Assembly (NCBI GenBank): GCA_016792805.1
Contig: JAEUHX010000021.1
Location: 1-64,000 of the forward strand
Source of the DNA: Planctomycetota bacterium
GTDB taxonomy: Bacteria > Planctomycetota > UBA1135 > JACQFD01
DNA length: 64,000 nucleotides
Reading direction: 5' to 3'
The position numbers were made by a program, and so were the translations under genes. A model generated the notes under the pieces. The model had not been told where the DNA came from, searched no databases, and saw nothing but the letters and a program-made list of their open reading frames with translations. Shown piece after piece: positions 27,075 to 34,757 of this stretch (positions are counted from its first letter, which is position 1; each line of letters starts with the position of its first letter).

Positions 27075-27168
27075 GGCGCACGCGCCGAACCATGGCGCGG
27101 GGCTTGCCTCGCGCGATGACGGACGGGCAGCGCGGTTCTTCATCCGGCGGCGCAAGCGCCGCCGAATC
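27075..27168 (+). repeat. three-hairpin intergenic module, copy 2
   Basis: It matches 214-307 in order and sequence: GGCGCACGCGCCGAACCAT, then GCGCGGGGCTTGCCTCGCGC, GATGA, a short spacer, and CGGCGGCGCAAGCGCCGCCG. Differences between copies tend to keep the stems paired (the third hairpin is perfect here and imperfect in copy 1), which hints at a structural role. Confidence 0.6.
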
Positions 27169-27311
27169 CTCGCGGGCGATGCCCGCGCCCTACGGCATGA
27201 TGTACATTTTCGAGCGCATCGACGCCGTTACAAATGGGCGCCGGCTGGGAATGGGGCGTCGGTCGCTCTTGGCGCGGCGAGTTCCGAGGACTCAAGACAC
27301 AACCCGCCAGC

Positions 27312-27330
27312 CGCGCGCGCGCGCGCGCGC
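27312..27330. repeat. 19-base alternating CG run
   Basis: An uninterrupted alternation of C and G. Such runs can adopt Z-DNA and are slippage-prone. It lies between convergent genes, so the strand and function are undefined. Confidence 0.6.
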
Positions 27331-27335
27331 AAACC

Positions 27336-27355
27336 GGTCGGCGCACGCGCCGACC
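27336..27355. terminator. palindromic hairpin between convergent genes
   Basis: GGTCGGCGC and GCGCCGACC form perfect 9-base arms around a two-base loop, 55 bases past the surE stop. No U-tract is present, so a bidirectional transcript-end hairpin is inferred from position only. Confidence 0.35.
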
Positions 27356-27410
27356 CCACTTCTCAATTAAGAACATGCACGCGCCGACTCCACAAATCGT
27401 CAAATGCGCG

Positions 27411-28274
27411 CTACGGCTTCGCTCCCTGATCGCGCGCGAGCCGCTTCGACCAGCGCTCCAACGTGCCGTAATGCGTCAAATCGAACGCCAGCGGCGTCAC
27501 CGTCACGGCGCCATTGAAGAGCTCCTCCACGTCCGTCCCCTTATCCGTCGCGTGGAACTCGAGACCGAGCTTCGAAGGCCAATAATACACTTCCCCCGCC
27601 GGGCTCTCCCGTCGATCATACTCATCGATCAGCCGATGCGTGTTCATCGGGCAAACCACCACGCGTGGAAGCGGCCTCTCCTCCTCGCAGATCGGAAGAT
27701 TGATGCTCAAGCATTCGTGCGGCCGCAGCATCCCACCCGCAAGGCACATCTCGATCACCTCGCGCGCCCAGCGCGCGGCCACGTCGAACCGCGGAGCCGA
27801 CTTCCGCAGCAGCAAGCTCACCGCGATCGACGGCACCCCGAGGAACGCCGCCTCGAGCGCCGCCGCCACCGTCCCCGAGTAGAGCACGCTGATCCCACAA
27901 TTCGCGCCATGGTTGATCCCGGATACCACTAGGTCCGGCAACGTCCCACCGCCGTAGCGCTGCGGCCAGAGCTCGCGGAGGGCCAGCTTCACGCAGTCCG
28001 CGGGACGCCCGTCGACCGCGAATCCGCGCACGCCGTTGCGAAGCGCGTCCTCCTTCACGAACAGCGGCTCGTGCAGCGTGATCCCATGCCCCGCAGCCGA
28101 CTGCACCGTGAGCGGCGCCACCGGGAAGACCACCGAGCGAGGGCTGCGCAGCACCGCGTCGGGCGGATCGGGGAGCGGCCCGCCGACGGCGCCGTCCGCG
28201 CCGGCCAGCGTGTCGTACATCGCCGAGATTCCCGTCGCGTGGAGTCCGTCGTCGTTCGTGAGGAGGATGCGCAC
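27411..28274 (-). CDS. surE: 5'/3'-nucleotidase SurE
   Basis: 287 residues from a GTG start chosen because the SurE family begins with (M/V)RILLTNDDG, which holds the first metal-binding Asp-Asp pair (residues 7-8). Also present are VVFPVAPLTVQSAAG, DGRPADCVKLAL and the loop SGINHGANCGISVLYSGTVAAALEA, all family hallmarks. SurE removes phosphate from nucleoside monophosphates and short polyphosphates, usually in stationary phase. The N-terminal region carries a 15-20 residue insertion (ADGAVGGPLPDPPDAV) relative to typical SurE. The gene is divergent from the hydrolase-like gene. Confidence 0.93.
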   Translation of the reverse strand: MRILLTNDDGLHATGISAMYDTLAGADGAVGGPLPDPPDAVLRSPRSVVFPVAPLTVQSAAGHGITLHEPLFVKEDALRNGVRGFAVDGRPADCVKLALRELWPQRYGGGTLPDLVVSGINHGANCGISVLYSGTVAAALEAAFLGVPSIAVSLLLRKSAPRFDVAARWAREVIEMCLAGGMLRPHECLSINLPICEEERPLPRVVVCPMNTHRLIDEYDRRESPAGEVYYWPSKLGLEFHATDKGTDVEELFNGAVTVTPLAFDLTHYGTLERWSKRLARDQGAKP

Positions 28275-28380
28275 CGCGCGATGATCCGCCTCGGATGACG
28301 GCCGCAGCAACCGCCCGCCGCCCCTTCTCCCCGTCCGAGTCGAAACCGAGCCCCTCCTGAGACCGTATCCTAGGAACGCC

Positions 28381-29154
28381 ATGCGCACGATCCTCGCCGC
28401 CTCGGCTCTGCCGTGCCTCCTCGCCTTCGCCGCTGTTCAAAAGCCCAATGCTTTCAAGATCGAGACCGACGACGGGTACACGATCGCCGGCGACCTCGCC
28501 GTTCCGAAACGCAAGGAGGGCAAGGCGCCTCTCGTGATCTTCATTCATGACGCCGAAGGCAAGCGCGCGCCCTTCGCCGAACCCGCCAACAAGTTCTTCC
28601 GGGCGGGCTTCGCAACAGTAACGTTCGACCTGCGCGGTCACGGCGAGAGCACGAAGGGCAAGAATGGCCGCGACATCGAAATCAAAGATGAGCTCTTCAA
28701 GAGCATGCGGCGCGACCTCGCGGCGGTGCTGAAGCACTGCGGCGATCAGGCGGGCGTCGACACCGATTCGCTCGTGCTCATCGGCGCTGGCTTCGGCGCC
28801 ACGCTCGCGCTGAAGCACGCCTCCAATGACGAGGCGGCGAAGGCCGTGATTGTGCTCTCTCCGCTGCTGGCGGACTCGCGTACGAAAGATGACAATTCGA
28901 AGCCGATCGAGAAGCTCGCGGCCAAGCCCGTCATGGTTGTGACGGGAAAGTACCCCGACGACAAAGAGAACGCGACGCGGCTCGAGTTCTACGCCAAGCA
29001 GAAGGGCGGAAAATTGGAGATCAAAAATCTTCCGATCGACAACCGCGGCGCCGATCTATTCACAGCGCGCGCGACGCTCGCCGACGAGATGCTGAGCTGG
29101 GTCAAGAAGAACGCCATCGACCCCGCCAAAAAGCCCGAGCCGCCTAAGAAGTAG
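28381..29154 (+). CDS. exported alpha/beta-hydrolase-like protein lacking the nucleophile
   Basis: 257 residues. A signal peptide occupies residues about 1-19, followed by a dienelactone-hydrolase-like fold: LVIFIHDAEGKR for the oxyanion region, FATVTFDLRGHGEST, and the nucleophile elbow LVLIGAGFGATLAL near residue 140. At the elbow the usual GxSxG reads G-A-G-F-G, so the catalytic serine is glycine. Strands and helices otherwise follow the fold to the C-terminus. It is probably a non-enzymatic binding protein or a hydrolase with altered chemistry. Its 3' end overlaps the convergent ArsR gene by 11 bases. Confidence 0.75.
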   Translation: MRTILAASALPCLLAFAAVQKPNAFKIETDDGYTIAGDLAVPKRKEGKAPLVIFIHDAEGKRAPFAEPANKFFRAGFATVTFDLRGHGESTKGKNGRDIEIKDELFKSMRRDLAAVLKHCGDQAGVDTDSLVLIGAGFGATLALKHASNDEAAKAVIVLSPLLADSRTKDDNSKPIEKLAAKPVMVVTGKYPDDKENATRLEFYAKQKGGKLEIKNLPIDNRGADLFTARATLADEMLSWVKKNAIDPAKKPEPPKK

Positions 29155-29524
29155 CGCGGCGCGGCCGGCGGGCGACCGCCCCCCGCGCGGGCTCAATGGA
29201 GGCGCCGATCGCGCGCGCTTCGGCCTCGAGGCGTGCGGCAAAGCCGTCGCACATGAGCTGGCACAACGGCGCGAGGGTCGGGTCATTCACGCGGTAGATC
29301 GCAGAGTTACCCTCGGAGCGTCGCTCCACAAGGCGAGCCGCCAGAAGCACCGCAAGATGTTTGCTCGTATTGGCTTGGGAGAGGTCGGCCTCCTGTGCAA
29401 GCTCGCCGACAGTGCATTCGCCCGCCAGCAGTCGCCGCAGGATTCGTAAGCGAGCCGGCTCTCCGAGGACGCGGAAGCGCTCGGCGATGCGCTCAAGAAG
29501 GTGATCGGAGAGGGTGGTTTTCAT
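29144..29524 (-). CDS. ArsR-family transcription regulator, candidate persulfide sensor
   Basis: 126 residues with the ArsR winged-helix fold: ERFRVLGEPARLRILRRLL, recognition helix QANTSKHLAVLLAARLVERR, and wing GNSAIYRVND. Cysteines occur at about residues 37, 88 and 92 (GECTV, PLCQLMC). One cysteine early in the HTH and another near the C-terminal helix resemble the pair used by BigR/SqrR-type persulfide-sensing ArsR repressors. The position is not identical, so the sensing role is inferred. It is divergent from a persulfide dioxygenase-rhodanese gene, with a perfect inverted repeat between the two. The tail after residue 108 is Arg-rich. Confidence 0.85.
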   Translation of the reverse strand: MKTTLSDHLLERIAERFRVLGEPARLRILRRLLAGECTVGELAQEADLSQANTSKHLAVLLAARLVERRSEGNSAIYRVNDPTLAPLCQLMCDGFAARLEAEARAIGASIEPARGAVARRPRRATS

Positions 29525-29563
29525 GGTGCTTCGTTCGTGGGGGTCGCGGCCACTTCAGGCTGT

Positions 29564-29595
29564 TTGACTATATGAGCGCATAGTTATATAGTCAA
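29564..29595. promoter_or_regulatory. inverted-repeat operator for the ArsR regulator
   Basis: Perfect 10-base arms TTGACTATAT and ATATAGTCAA with a 12-base spacer, AT-rich in otherwise GC-rich DNA, between the divergent arsR-type gene and the sulfur-detoxification gene. The TTGACT arm could double as part of a promoter. This is the expected form and place of an ArsR-family binding site. Confidence 0.75.
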
Positions 29596-29637
29596 GTGCG
29601 AATCAAGAGATCGAACCGAATACCCCAGGAGCTATCC

Positions 29638-30960
29638 ATGGCTACGACCCACGCGAATCCCACCTCCAACGAAAGGGCGCACGTCGAGCGCGGTCTCGGG
29701 CTCATCGTCGAGCAGCACCGCATCGAAGGGTGCCTCGCCTACCTCGTCTACGACCCGGAGTCGCGAGAGGCGGCCATCGTCGATCCGCGCGCCGAAGGCG
29801 TCGATGCGCTGCTCGCTCGGCTCTCCGCGGCGAAGCTCACTCTTCGGGCGGTGATCGATACGCATACCCATGCCGATCACCTCTCGGGGGCGGCGCGCCT
29901 GCGCAAGGAGACAGGCGCCGAAATTGTGATGTCAGCGGGCGCGAGTTCCCTCGTGACGACGCGCCGCGTGAAAGACGGCGACGTGGTGAAGATCGGCACC
30001 CATGAGCTGCGCGTCCTGGAGACGCCGGGACACACTCCCGACTCGATCTCGATCGCGACCGCGGATGCAGTGTTCACCGGCGACACCTTACTCATCGGAA
30101 CGACGGGCCGAACCGACTTCATCGGAGGCGACCCGCGCGCTCTGTATCGTTCGATCGCCCGCCAGATTCGCCCGCTCGACGACTCGATGGTGGTCTACCC
30201 CGGGCATGACTACGTCGGCCGCACGCACTCGAGGCTCGGCGACGAGCGGCGCACGAGCGTGGCCTTCCTCGAGAGCGACATCGAGAAGTTCGCGGAAAAG
30301 TACGAAGGCAATAAACCGCCGGAGCCGCGAAACATGAAATTCATCCTCGAGGCGAACCGCACCGGGGCCGCGGCGCAGGTCGAGCCTCTGGATCCTTACA
30401 ACTTGAACTCGCGGCTGGAGCAGAAGACAGCCATGTCTCTGGTCGACGTGCGCAGCGAGTCCGAATTCAGCAATGAGCGGCTGGCGGGAGCCATCAACAT
30501 TCCGCTCGAGCGCATCGCTCAGGCCGCGGCTTCGATTCCGGCCGACCGGCCGATCGTGTTGCTCTGCGCAAGCGGCAAGCGCGCGTCGATGGCGGCGCCG
30601 GCCTTCGCCGGGCGGCCGGGCGTCTCCGTGCTCGAGGGAGGCCTCGCGGCATGGAAGAAAGCGGGCTTCCCGCTGGTCGGCGGCGCCGTGGGGCGCTGGT
30701 CGCTCGAGCGCCAGGTGCGCCTCGTCGCCGGATCGATGGTGGTGCTCGGGATGGCCCTCGGCTTTTTGGTGCATCCGATTCTGTACGGAATCGCCGGGTT
30801 CATCGGCGCGGGGCTCGTGTTCGCAGCGATTACAAATACCTGCGGCATGGGAATCGCACTGTCGAAGATGCCGTGGAACCGCATCGAATCGAAGCCGGAG
30901 GCAAGCGGCGCGTGCACCGTTGACAGCGGATGCTCCGCAAGCGGCGGCTGCGCGGCGTGA
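29638..30960 (+). CDS. persulfide dioxygenase - rhodanese - membrane domain fusion
   Basis: 440 residues. The start has AGGAG at 8 bases (CCAGGAGCTATCC). Residues 1-240 are a metallo-beta-lactamase-fold persulfide dioxygenase (ETHE1/Blh type), with HTHADH, ETPGHTPDS, TGDTLLIGTTGRTDF and VYPGHDYVGR. Residues about 255-350 are a rhodanese domain with SLVDVRSESEF and active-site loop LCASGKRAS. Residues about 355-415 carry two membrane helices and an NTCGMG motif, as in YgaP-like DUF2892 domains. The short tail has three cysteines. The enzyme should oxidise glutathione- or protein-persulfide to sulfite and move sulfane sulfur, at the inner membrane. It is probably repressed by the adjacent ArsR protein and induced by sulfide or persulfide. 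Confidence 0.92.
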   Translation: MATTHANPTSNERAHVERGLGLIVEQHRIEGCLAYLVYDPESREAAIVDPRAEGVDALLARLSAAKLTLRAVIDTHTHADHLSGAARLRKETGAEIVMSAGASSLVTTRRVKDGDVVKIGTHELRVLETPGHTPDSISIATADAVFTGDTLLIGTTGRTDFIGGDPRALYRSIARQIRPLDDSMVVYPGHDYVGRTHSRLGDERRTSVAFLESDIEKFAEKYEGNKPPEPRNMKFILEANRTGAAAQVEPLDPYNLNSRLEQKTAMSLVDVRSESEFSNERLAGAINIPLERIAQAAASIPADRPIVLLCASGKRASMAAPAFAGRPGVSVLEGGLAAWKKAGFPLVGGAVGRWSLERQVRLVAGSMVVLGMALGFLVHPILYGIAGFIGAGLVFAAITNTCGMGIALSKMPWNRIESKPEASGACTVDSGCSASGGCAA

Positions 30961-31022
30961 AGCGGCGTCCGCCTTGCCGCGGCTTCGGCGCCCTCCCTAC
31001 CCCAGGGAGCTGAAGCCGCGCC

Positions 31023-31919
31023 TCACCACGCGAGCTTCAAACAAAACACCGAGCCGCCCGACTTCAAGAATTCACTCGTGTCGAGCGGCACCGGCTCGAA
31101 GCCGTTGGCCCGAAGCCACGCCTCCGTCACCTTACAGCCCGACTGCAGGAGCACGTGCTTGCCATCGGGGCAATGTGCATTTCCGGCGAAGAGCGCAGCT
31201 TCCTCGGGCGGAACCTCAAAAAAACGCGGGAACGCTGCGCGCACCATCTCGAGACCTTCGGTCTCAAACGCCTGCGGAACGATCAGCGCCGTCTTCTCGT
31301 CGAGCGGCGCCAGCGCCGTGTCCAAGTGGTAATACTTGGGATTTTCCATTCGATACAGAAGCACATCCATCTCCGGATGCGCCTGCGCCAGCGCGGCCCA
31401 AGCCGCGCGGCTCGTGCGCGGCGAAACGCCGCCGTGCAACAAAAACCGTCCGGGATGCAGAATGCCATCGCCTGTCCCCTCGAAACGCAACACATGCGCC
31501 GGCATCTCGCGAATCGTGAGCCCGACTTGCTTGCCGAAGTCCCGATGGGCCGCCACCTCTCCGACGCGCGACGCATGGGTCATGCGGCTCATCCACATTT
31601 CCCGCGAGCCATCCGGCAGCGGAAGCACCAGCGACGGATTTGCTGCAAAGCAAAAATCGGGATGCCCCGGCAGCGCCGGCAGCAGCGCGAGCTCCACGCC
31701 GAGCCGCCGGTAGGCGATCGCGAGCGCCTGCCACTGCGCCTGCGCCTTCTCCTTGTCCACGCGGCGCAGCGCTCCTGCGTCATCCTTCATGTGCACATTG
31801 ATCGCCTCCACCACGTCGAACTCCGACGGGTCGGCCATTGCCACGCGCGAAAGGCGCGCAACGGCGGGCAGGTGCTGAGGACGGCGAGGCCAGGAACCGA
31901 GGCGATCGAACAGGGGCAT
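31023..31919 (-). CDS. dimethylargininase/amidinotransferase-family protein
   Basis: 298 residues from the ATG preferred by the family start (PLFDRLG). It matches the guanidino-group-modifying enzyme superfamily. Visible are the substrate-binding region FCFAANPSLVLPL, FEGTGDGI (acidic residue of the active site), YYHLDTALAPLD (catalytic His), and the C-terminal GGSVFCLKL with the nucleophilic Cys five residues from the end. It is closest to dimethylarginine dimethylaminohydrolase-like proteins of bacteria, which give citrulline. Ornithine/arginine deiminase-type reactions remain possible. It starts 44 bases after dinB on the same strand. Confidence 0.85.
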   Translation of the reverse strand: MPLFDRLGSWPRRPQHLPAVARLSRVAMADPSEFDVVEAINVHMKDDAGALRRVDKEKAQAQWQALAIAYRRLGVELALLPALPGHPDFCFAANPSLVLPLPDGSREMWMSRMTHASRVGEVAAHRDFGKQVGLTIREMPAHVLRFEGTGDGILHPGRFLLHGGVSPRTSRAAWAALAQAHPEMDVLLYRMENPKYYHLDTALAPLDEKTALIVPQAFETEGLEMVRAAFPRFFEVPPEEAALFAGNAHCPDGKHVLLQSGCKVTEAWLRANGFEPVPLDTSEFLKSGGSVFCLKLAW

Positions 31920-31963
31920 GTGGGGCGCCCGTTGTGGCCGCCCGCGCCCCGCCCCGCAAGAGA

Positions 31964-33166
31964 TCACTCGCCCGGTTTCGGGTCGCTCTCCGGGATCGGC
32001 GGCGCCACGCCGTAGCCGATCGACCCCTTCCCAAAGCGCCCGCGGATCGCGTCGACGGCGGCGTGGAGCCGCTCCGTTCGCGCGCGGTCGGGCCCTTCGT
32101 CGAAGAGCCCGCGCTGAATCGGCTGCGGCCCCGCCACGAGGTCCGCGCCGGTGACTCCCAGAAGCCGCACGGCGCGCCCCGAGCGGCGCCCCTGGTCGAG
32201 CAGCGTGCGCGCCACGCGAAAGAGTTCGAGGTCGTCGTCCGTCGCGCGCTCGAGCGCCTGCTGGCGCGTGTGCGTTTCGAACGGCGGAAAGCGGAGCTTC
32301 AAGCGCACCGTCCCGGCGCGCACGCCTTCGCGCCGCAGCCGCGCGCCGACCTGCTGTGACAGCACGAGAAGCACGCCGCGCAGCTCCTCGTCGTCGCGCA
32401 CGTCCACATCGAACGTCGTCTCTTTCCCGATCGATTTCGCCTCCCGGTCGGGCTCCACCGACCGCGGATCGACGCCGCGGGCAAGTTCATAGAAATGTTC
32501 GCCGGCGGCCTCGCCGAGCCGGCCGACGAGTTCGTCGCGGCTGCATCGTTGAATATCACCAATTGTTCTCCAGCCCATCGACTCGAGCTTTTGTTGAGTC
32601 ACTTTTCCTGCGCCCCAAAGGCGCGAGACGGGAAGCTTCGCGAGAAACTCCGCCTCCGTCCCGGGCGGTACAATCGTGAGACCGTTGGGCTTCTGCAGGT
32701 CGGAGGCGACTTTGGCGACGTACTTCGTCGCGGCTACGCCGACGGACACTGTCAACTTTGTCGTTTCTTGAACTTTGGCACGAATCGTTCGGGCAATGTG
32801 ATCTCCCGGACCAAACAAATCGCGGCTCGCGCTCACGTCGAGGAATGCCTCGTCGAGCGAGAGCGGCTCCACGAGCGGCGTGAAGGACTCGAAGATCTCG
32901 AAGACCTCCTTGGAGACGGCGGCGTAAGCCCCCATTCGAGGCTCGACGTAGATCGCCTGAGGGCAGAGCGCCCGCGCCTGGCCGATCGGCATCGCCGAGC
33001 GCACGCCAAACGGGCGCGCTTCGTAGGAGCAGGTGGAGACGACGCCGCGGCGGCCGAGCCCGCCGACGACGACCGGTTTGCCGCGCCACTGCGGATGATC
33101 GCGCTGCTCGATGGCCGCGTAGAACGCGTCCATGTCGCAGTGAAGGATCGTGCGCTTCGGAGCCAT
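31964..33166 (-). CDS. dinB: DNA polymerase IV (Y-family)
   Basis: 400 residues from an ATG three residues before the family start (MAPKRTILHCDMDAFYAAIE). Catalytic acids are in CDMDAFYA (motif I) and PLSLDEAFLDVS (motif III). The helix-hairpin-helix thumb follows (WGAGKVTQQKLESMGWRTIGDIQ), then the little-finger domain. This is an error-prone translesion polymerase. The C-terminal 60 residues are long and lack an obvious clamp-binding QLxLF-type end; a GLFDEG segment is the nearest match. No LexA box was found upstream. Confidence 0.95.
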   Translation of the reverse strand: MAPKRTILHCDMDAFYAAIEQRDHPQWRGKPVVVGGLGRRGVVSTCSYEARPFGVRSAMPIGQARALCPQAIYVEPRMGAYAAVSKEVFEIFESFTPLVEPLSLDEAFLDVSASRDLFGPGDHIARTIRAKVQETTKLTVSVGVAATKYVAKVASDLQKPNGLTIVPPGTEAEFLAKLPVSRLWGAGKVTQQKLESMGWRTIGDIQRCSRDELVGRLGEAAGEHFYELARGVDPRSVEPDREAKSIGKETTFDVDVRDDEELRGVLLVLSQQVGARLRREGVRAGTVRLKLRFPPFETHTRQQALERATDDDLELFRVARTLLDQGRRSGRAVRLLGVTGADLVAGPQPIQRGLFDEGPDRARTERLHAAVDAIRGRFGKGSIGYGVAPPIPESDPKPGE

Positions 33167-33285
33167 GCGGGGTCGGCGTCGATTCTCGGCTCCCTCGCGC
33201 CCGAACGGCAACGGCCGCTATCCTTCTGCGCCTCGTCCGCGCCACTCACCCACGTCCGAATCCGTCCTCCGTTCCGGATCGATCC

Positions 33286-34494
33286 ATGGCCATGAAGAAG
33301 TCGGCGGCCGCCGGCCGCGCTCCGCGAAAATTGAGTTCTAAGAAACCTGCCCCGCGTCGCGCCTCGGCGTCGCGCGGAATCGTGATGCTGGTCGGCACGC
33401 GCAAGGGGGCGTTCGTGATGCGCTCCGACACCTCGCGGCGGATCTGGAAGCTCGAGGGACCTCACCATTTCGGCTGCGTCGTCACCCATGTCGTGGCCGA
33501 CCCGCGGGAGCCGAAAGTGTGGCTTGCCGCGGTCAAGACGGGGCACCTCGGCCCCACGGTTTTTCGAACGTCCGACGCCGGCAAGACGTGGAAAGAAGCT
33601 AAAAATCCGCCCGCATTCCCGAAGGCGCCCGAGGGCGAGCAGGGGCGCGCCGTCGACACCGTGTTCTGGCTCACGCCGGGGGGCGCCGACGAGCCGGGCG
33701 TTTGGTGGGCGGGCACAAATCCGCACGGGCTCTTCCGCTCCGAGGACGGAGGCGAGACCTGGACCGAGGTCACGGCGCTCTCCGCATACTTGGCATCTCT
33801 GGATCACTCCAAAGAGGCCTTCATGCCGACGCCGGGTGGAGCCATTACTCATTCGATCCTGGTCGACCCGCGAGACAGCGCACATCTCTATGTGAGCATG
33901 TCGGTCGGCGGGACCTTTGAGTCGCGCGACCGGGGCGCGACCTGGAAGCCCATGAACAAAGGCGTGGCGATCGACTACATGCCGGGCCAAGAATTCGAGT
34001 ACGGCCAGGATCCCCACTGCGTCGTCGCCTCGCCCGTAAACCCCGACCGCCTTTATCAGCAGAACCACTGCGGGATCTACCGAATCGACCGGCCGTCGAA
34101 TGAGTGGATTCGCATCGGTAAGAACATGCCGAAAGCGATCGGCGACATCGGATTCGTGATTGTCACTCATCCTCGCGACGCCGATCGCGTCTGGGTGATC
34201 CCCATGGACGGGACGACGGTTTGGCCGCGCACGAGCATCGGCGGCAAACCGGCGGTCTTCGGAAGCGACAACGCCGGTCGGAGCTGGAAGCGGCTTGACC
34301 GCGGGCTCCCCCGCGCGAACGCGTGGCACACCGTCTATCGGCAAGGGTTCGCGTGCGACACGGCGAAGCCGCTCGGACTCTACTTCGGCACGAGCAGCGG
34401 GCAGCTCTGGGCGAGCCGCGACGAGGGCGGCTCCTGGACAAAGATCTGTGAGGATCTTCCGGCCATCCTTTCTGTGGAGATCGCCGCGCCGTGA
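33286..34494 (+). CDS. BNR/Asp-box beta-propeller (VPS10-like) protein
   Basis: 402 residues. After a basic 30-residue start lies a propeller with five Asp-box motifs: FRTSDAGKTW, FRSEDGGETW, FESRDRGATW, FGSDNAGRSW and WASRDEGGSW. Such folds occur in sialidases and VPS10-like sortilins, but the catalytic residues of sialidases are not evident, so an enzyme function is not claimed. No classical signal peptide is seen, so it may be cytoplasmic. It overlaps the start of the MoaD-like gene by 4 bases (GTGA), so the two are expected to work together. This pairing of a WD40/BNR-type protein with a MoaD/ThiS protein also occurs in other bacteria, to my knowledge without an assigned function. Confidence 0.8.
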   Translation: MAMKKSAAAGRAPRKLSSKKPAPRRASASRGIVMLVGTRKGAFVMRSDTSRRIWKLEGPHHFGCVVTHVVADPREPKVWLAAVKTGHLGPTVFRTSDAGKTWKEAKNPPAFPKAPEGEQGRAVDTVFWLTPGGADEPGVWWAGTNPHGLFRSEDGGETWTEVTALSAYLASLDHSKEAFMPTPGGAITHSILVDPRDSAHLYVSMSVGGTFESRDRGATWKPMNKGVAIDYMPGQEFEYGQDPHCVVASPVNPDRLYQQNHCGIYRIDRPSNEWIRIGKNMPKAIGDIGFVIVTHPRDADRVWVIPMDGTTVWPRTSIGGKPAVFGSDNAGRSWKRLDRGLPRANAWHTVYRQGFACDTAKPLGLYFGTSSGQLWASRDEGGSWTKICEDLPAILSVEIAAP

Positions 34495-34757
34495 AGATCC
34501 CGGTGGCGATTCCGAGCCCGCTGCTGAGCTACACCGGCGGGGCGGCGAGCGTGGAAGTGAACGCATCCACGCTCGCGCAGGCGCTGGAGGAGCTCGACCG
34601 GCGGTTTCCTGGCATCCGATTCCGGATCGTCGACGAACAGGACCGCATTCGTCCACACATCCGGTTCTTTGTGAATGAACGCATCGTGCGCACGATCGAC
34701 GCGCCGTTCGCCGTCGGCGACACGCTGACGGTCGTGTGCGCGCTAAGCGGCGGCTGA
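34491..34757 (+). CDS. MoaD/ThiS-family sulfur-carrier-like protein
   Basis: 88 residues from a GTG start overlapping the previous stop. It has the beta-grasp pattern of MoaD/ThiS and ends in the required C-terminal Gly-Gly (CALSGG), which in true sulfur carriers is adenylated and thiocarboxylated. No MoaE, MoaB or ThiF/MoeB-type activating enzyme is near. Coupling to a BNR-repeat protein instead suggests a non-molybdopterin role. Its 3' end overlaps the convergent membrane-protein gene by 15 bases. Confidence 0.85.
   Translation: MKIPVAIPSPLLSYTGGAASVEVNASTLAQALEELDRRFPGIRFRIVDEQDRIRPHIRFFVNERIVRTIDAPFAVGDTLTVVCALSGG

Larger units (their letters stand above)
26808..27410. other. repeat-rich intergenic region between helicase and surE
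   Basis: Convergent gene ends face each other here. The stretch contains a full copy of the dispersed MITE-like repeat, a copy of the three-hairpin module, a 19-base alternating CG run and a 20-base palindrome. No gene is supported, and open frames across it are repeat-derived. Confidence 0.6.
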
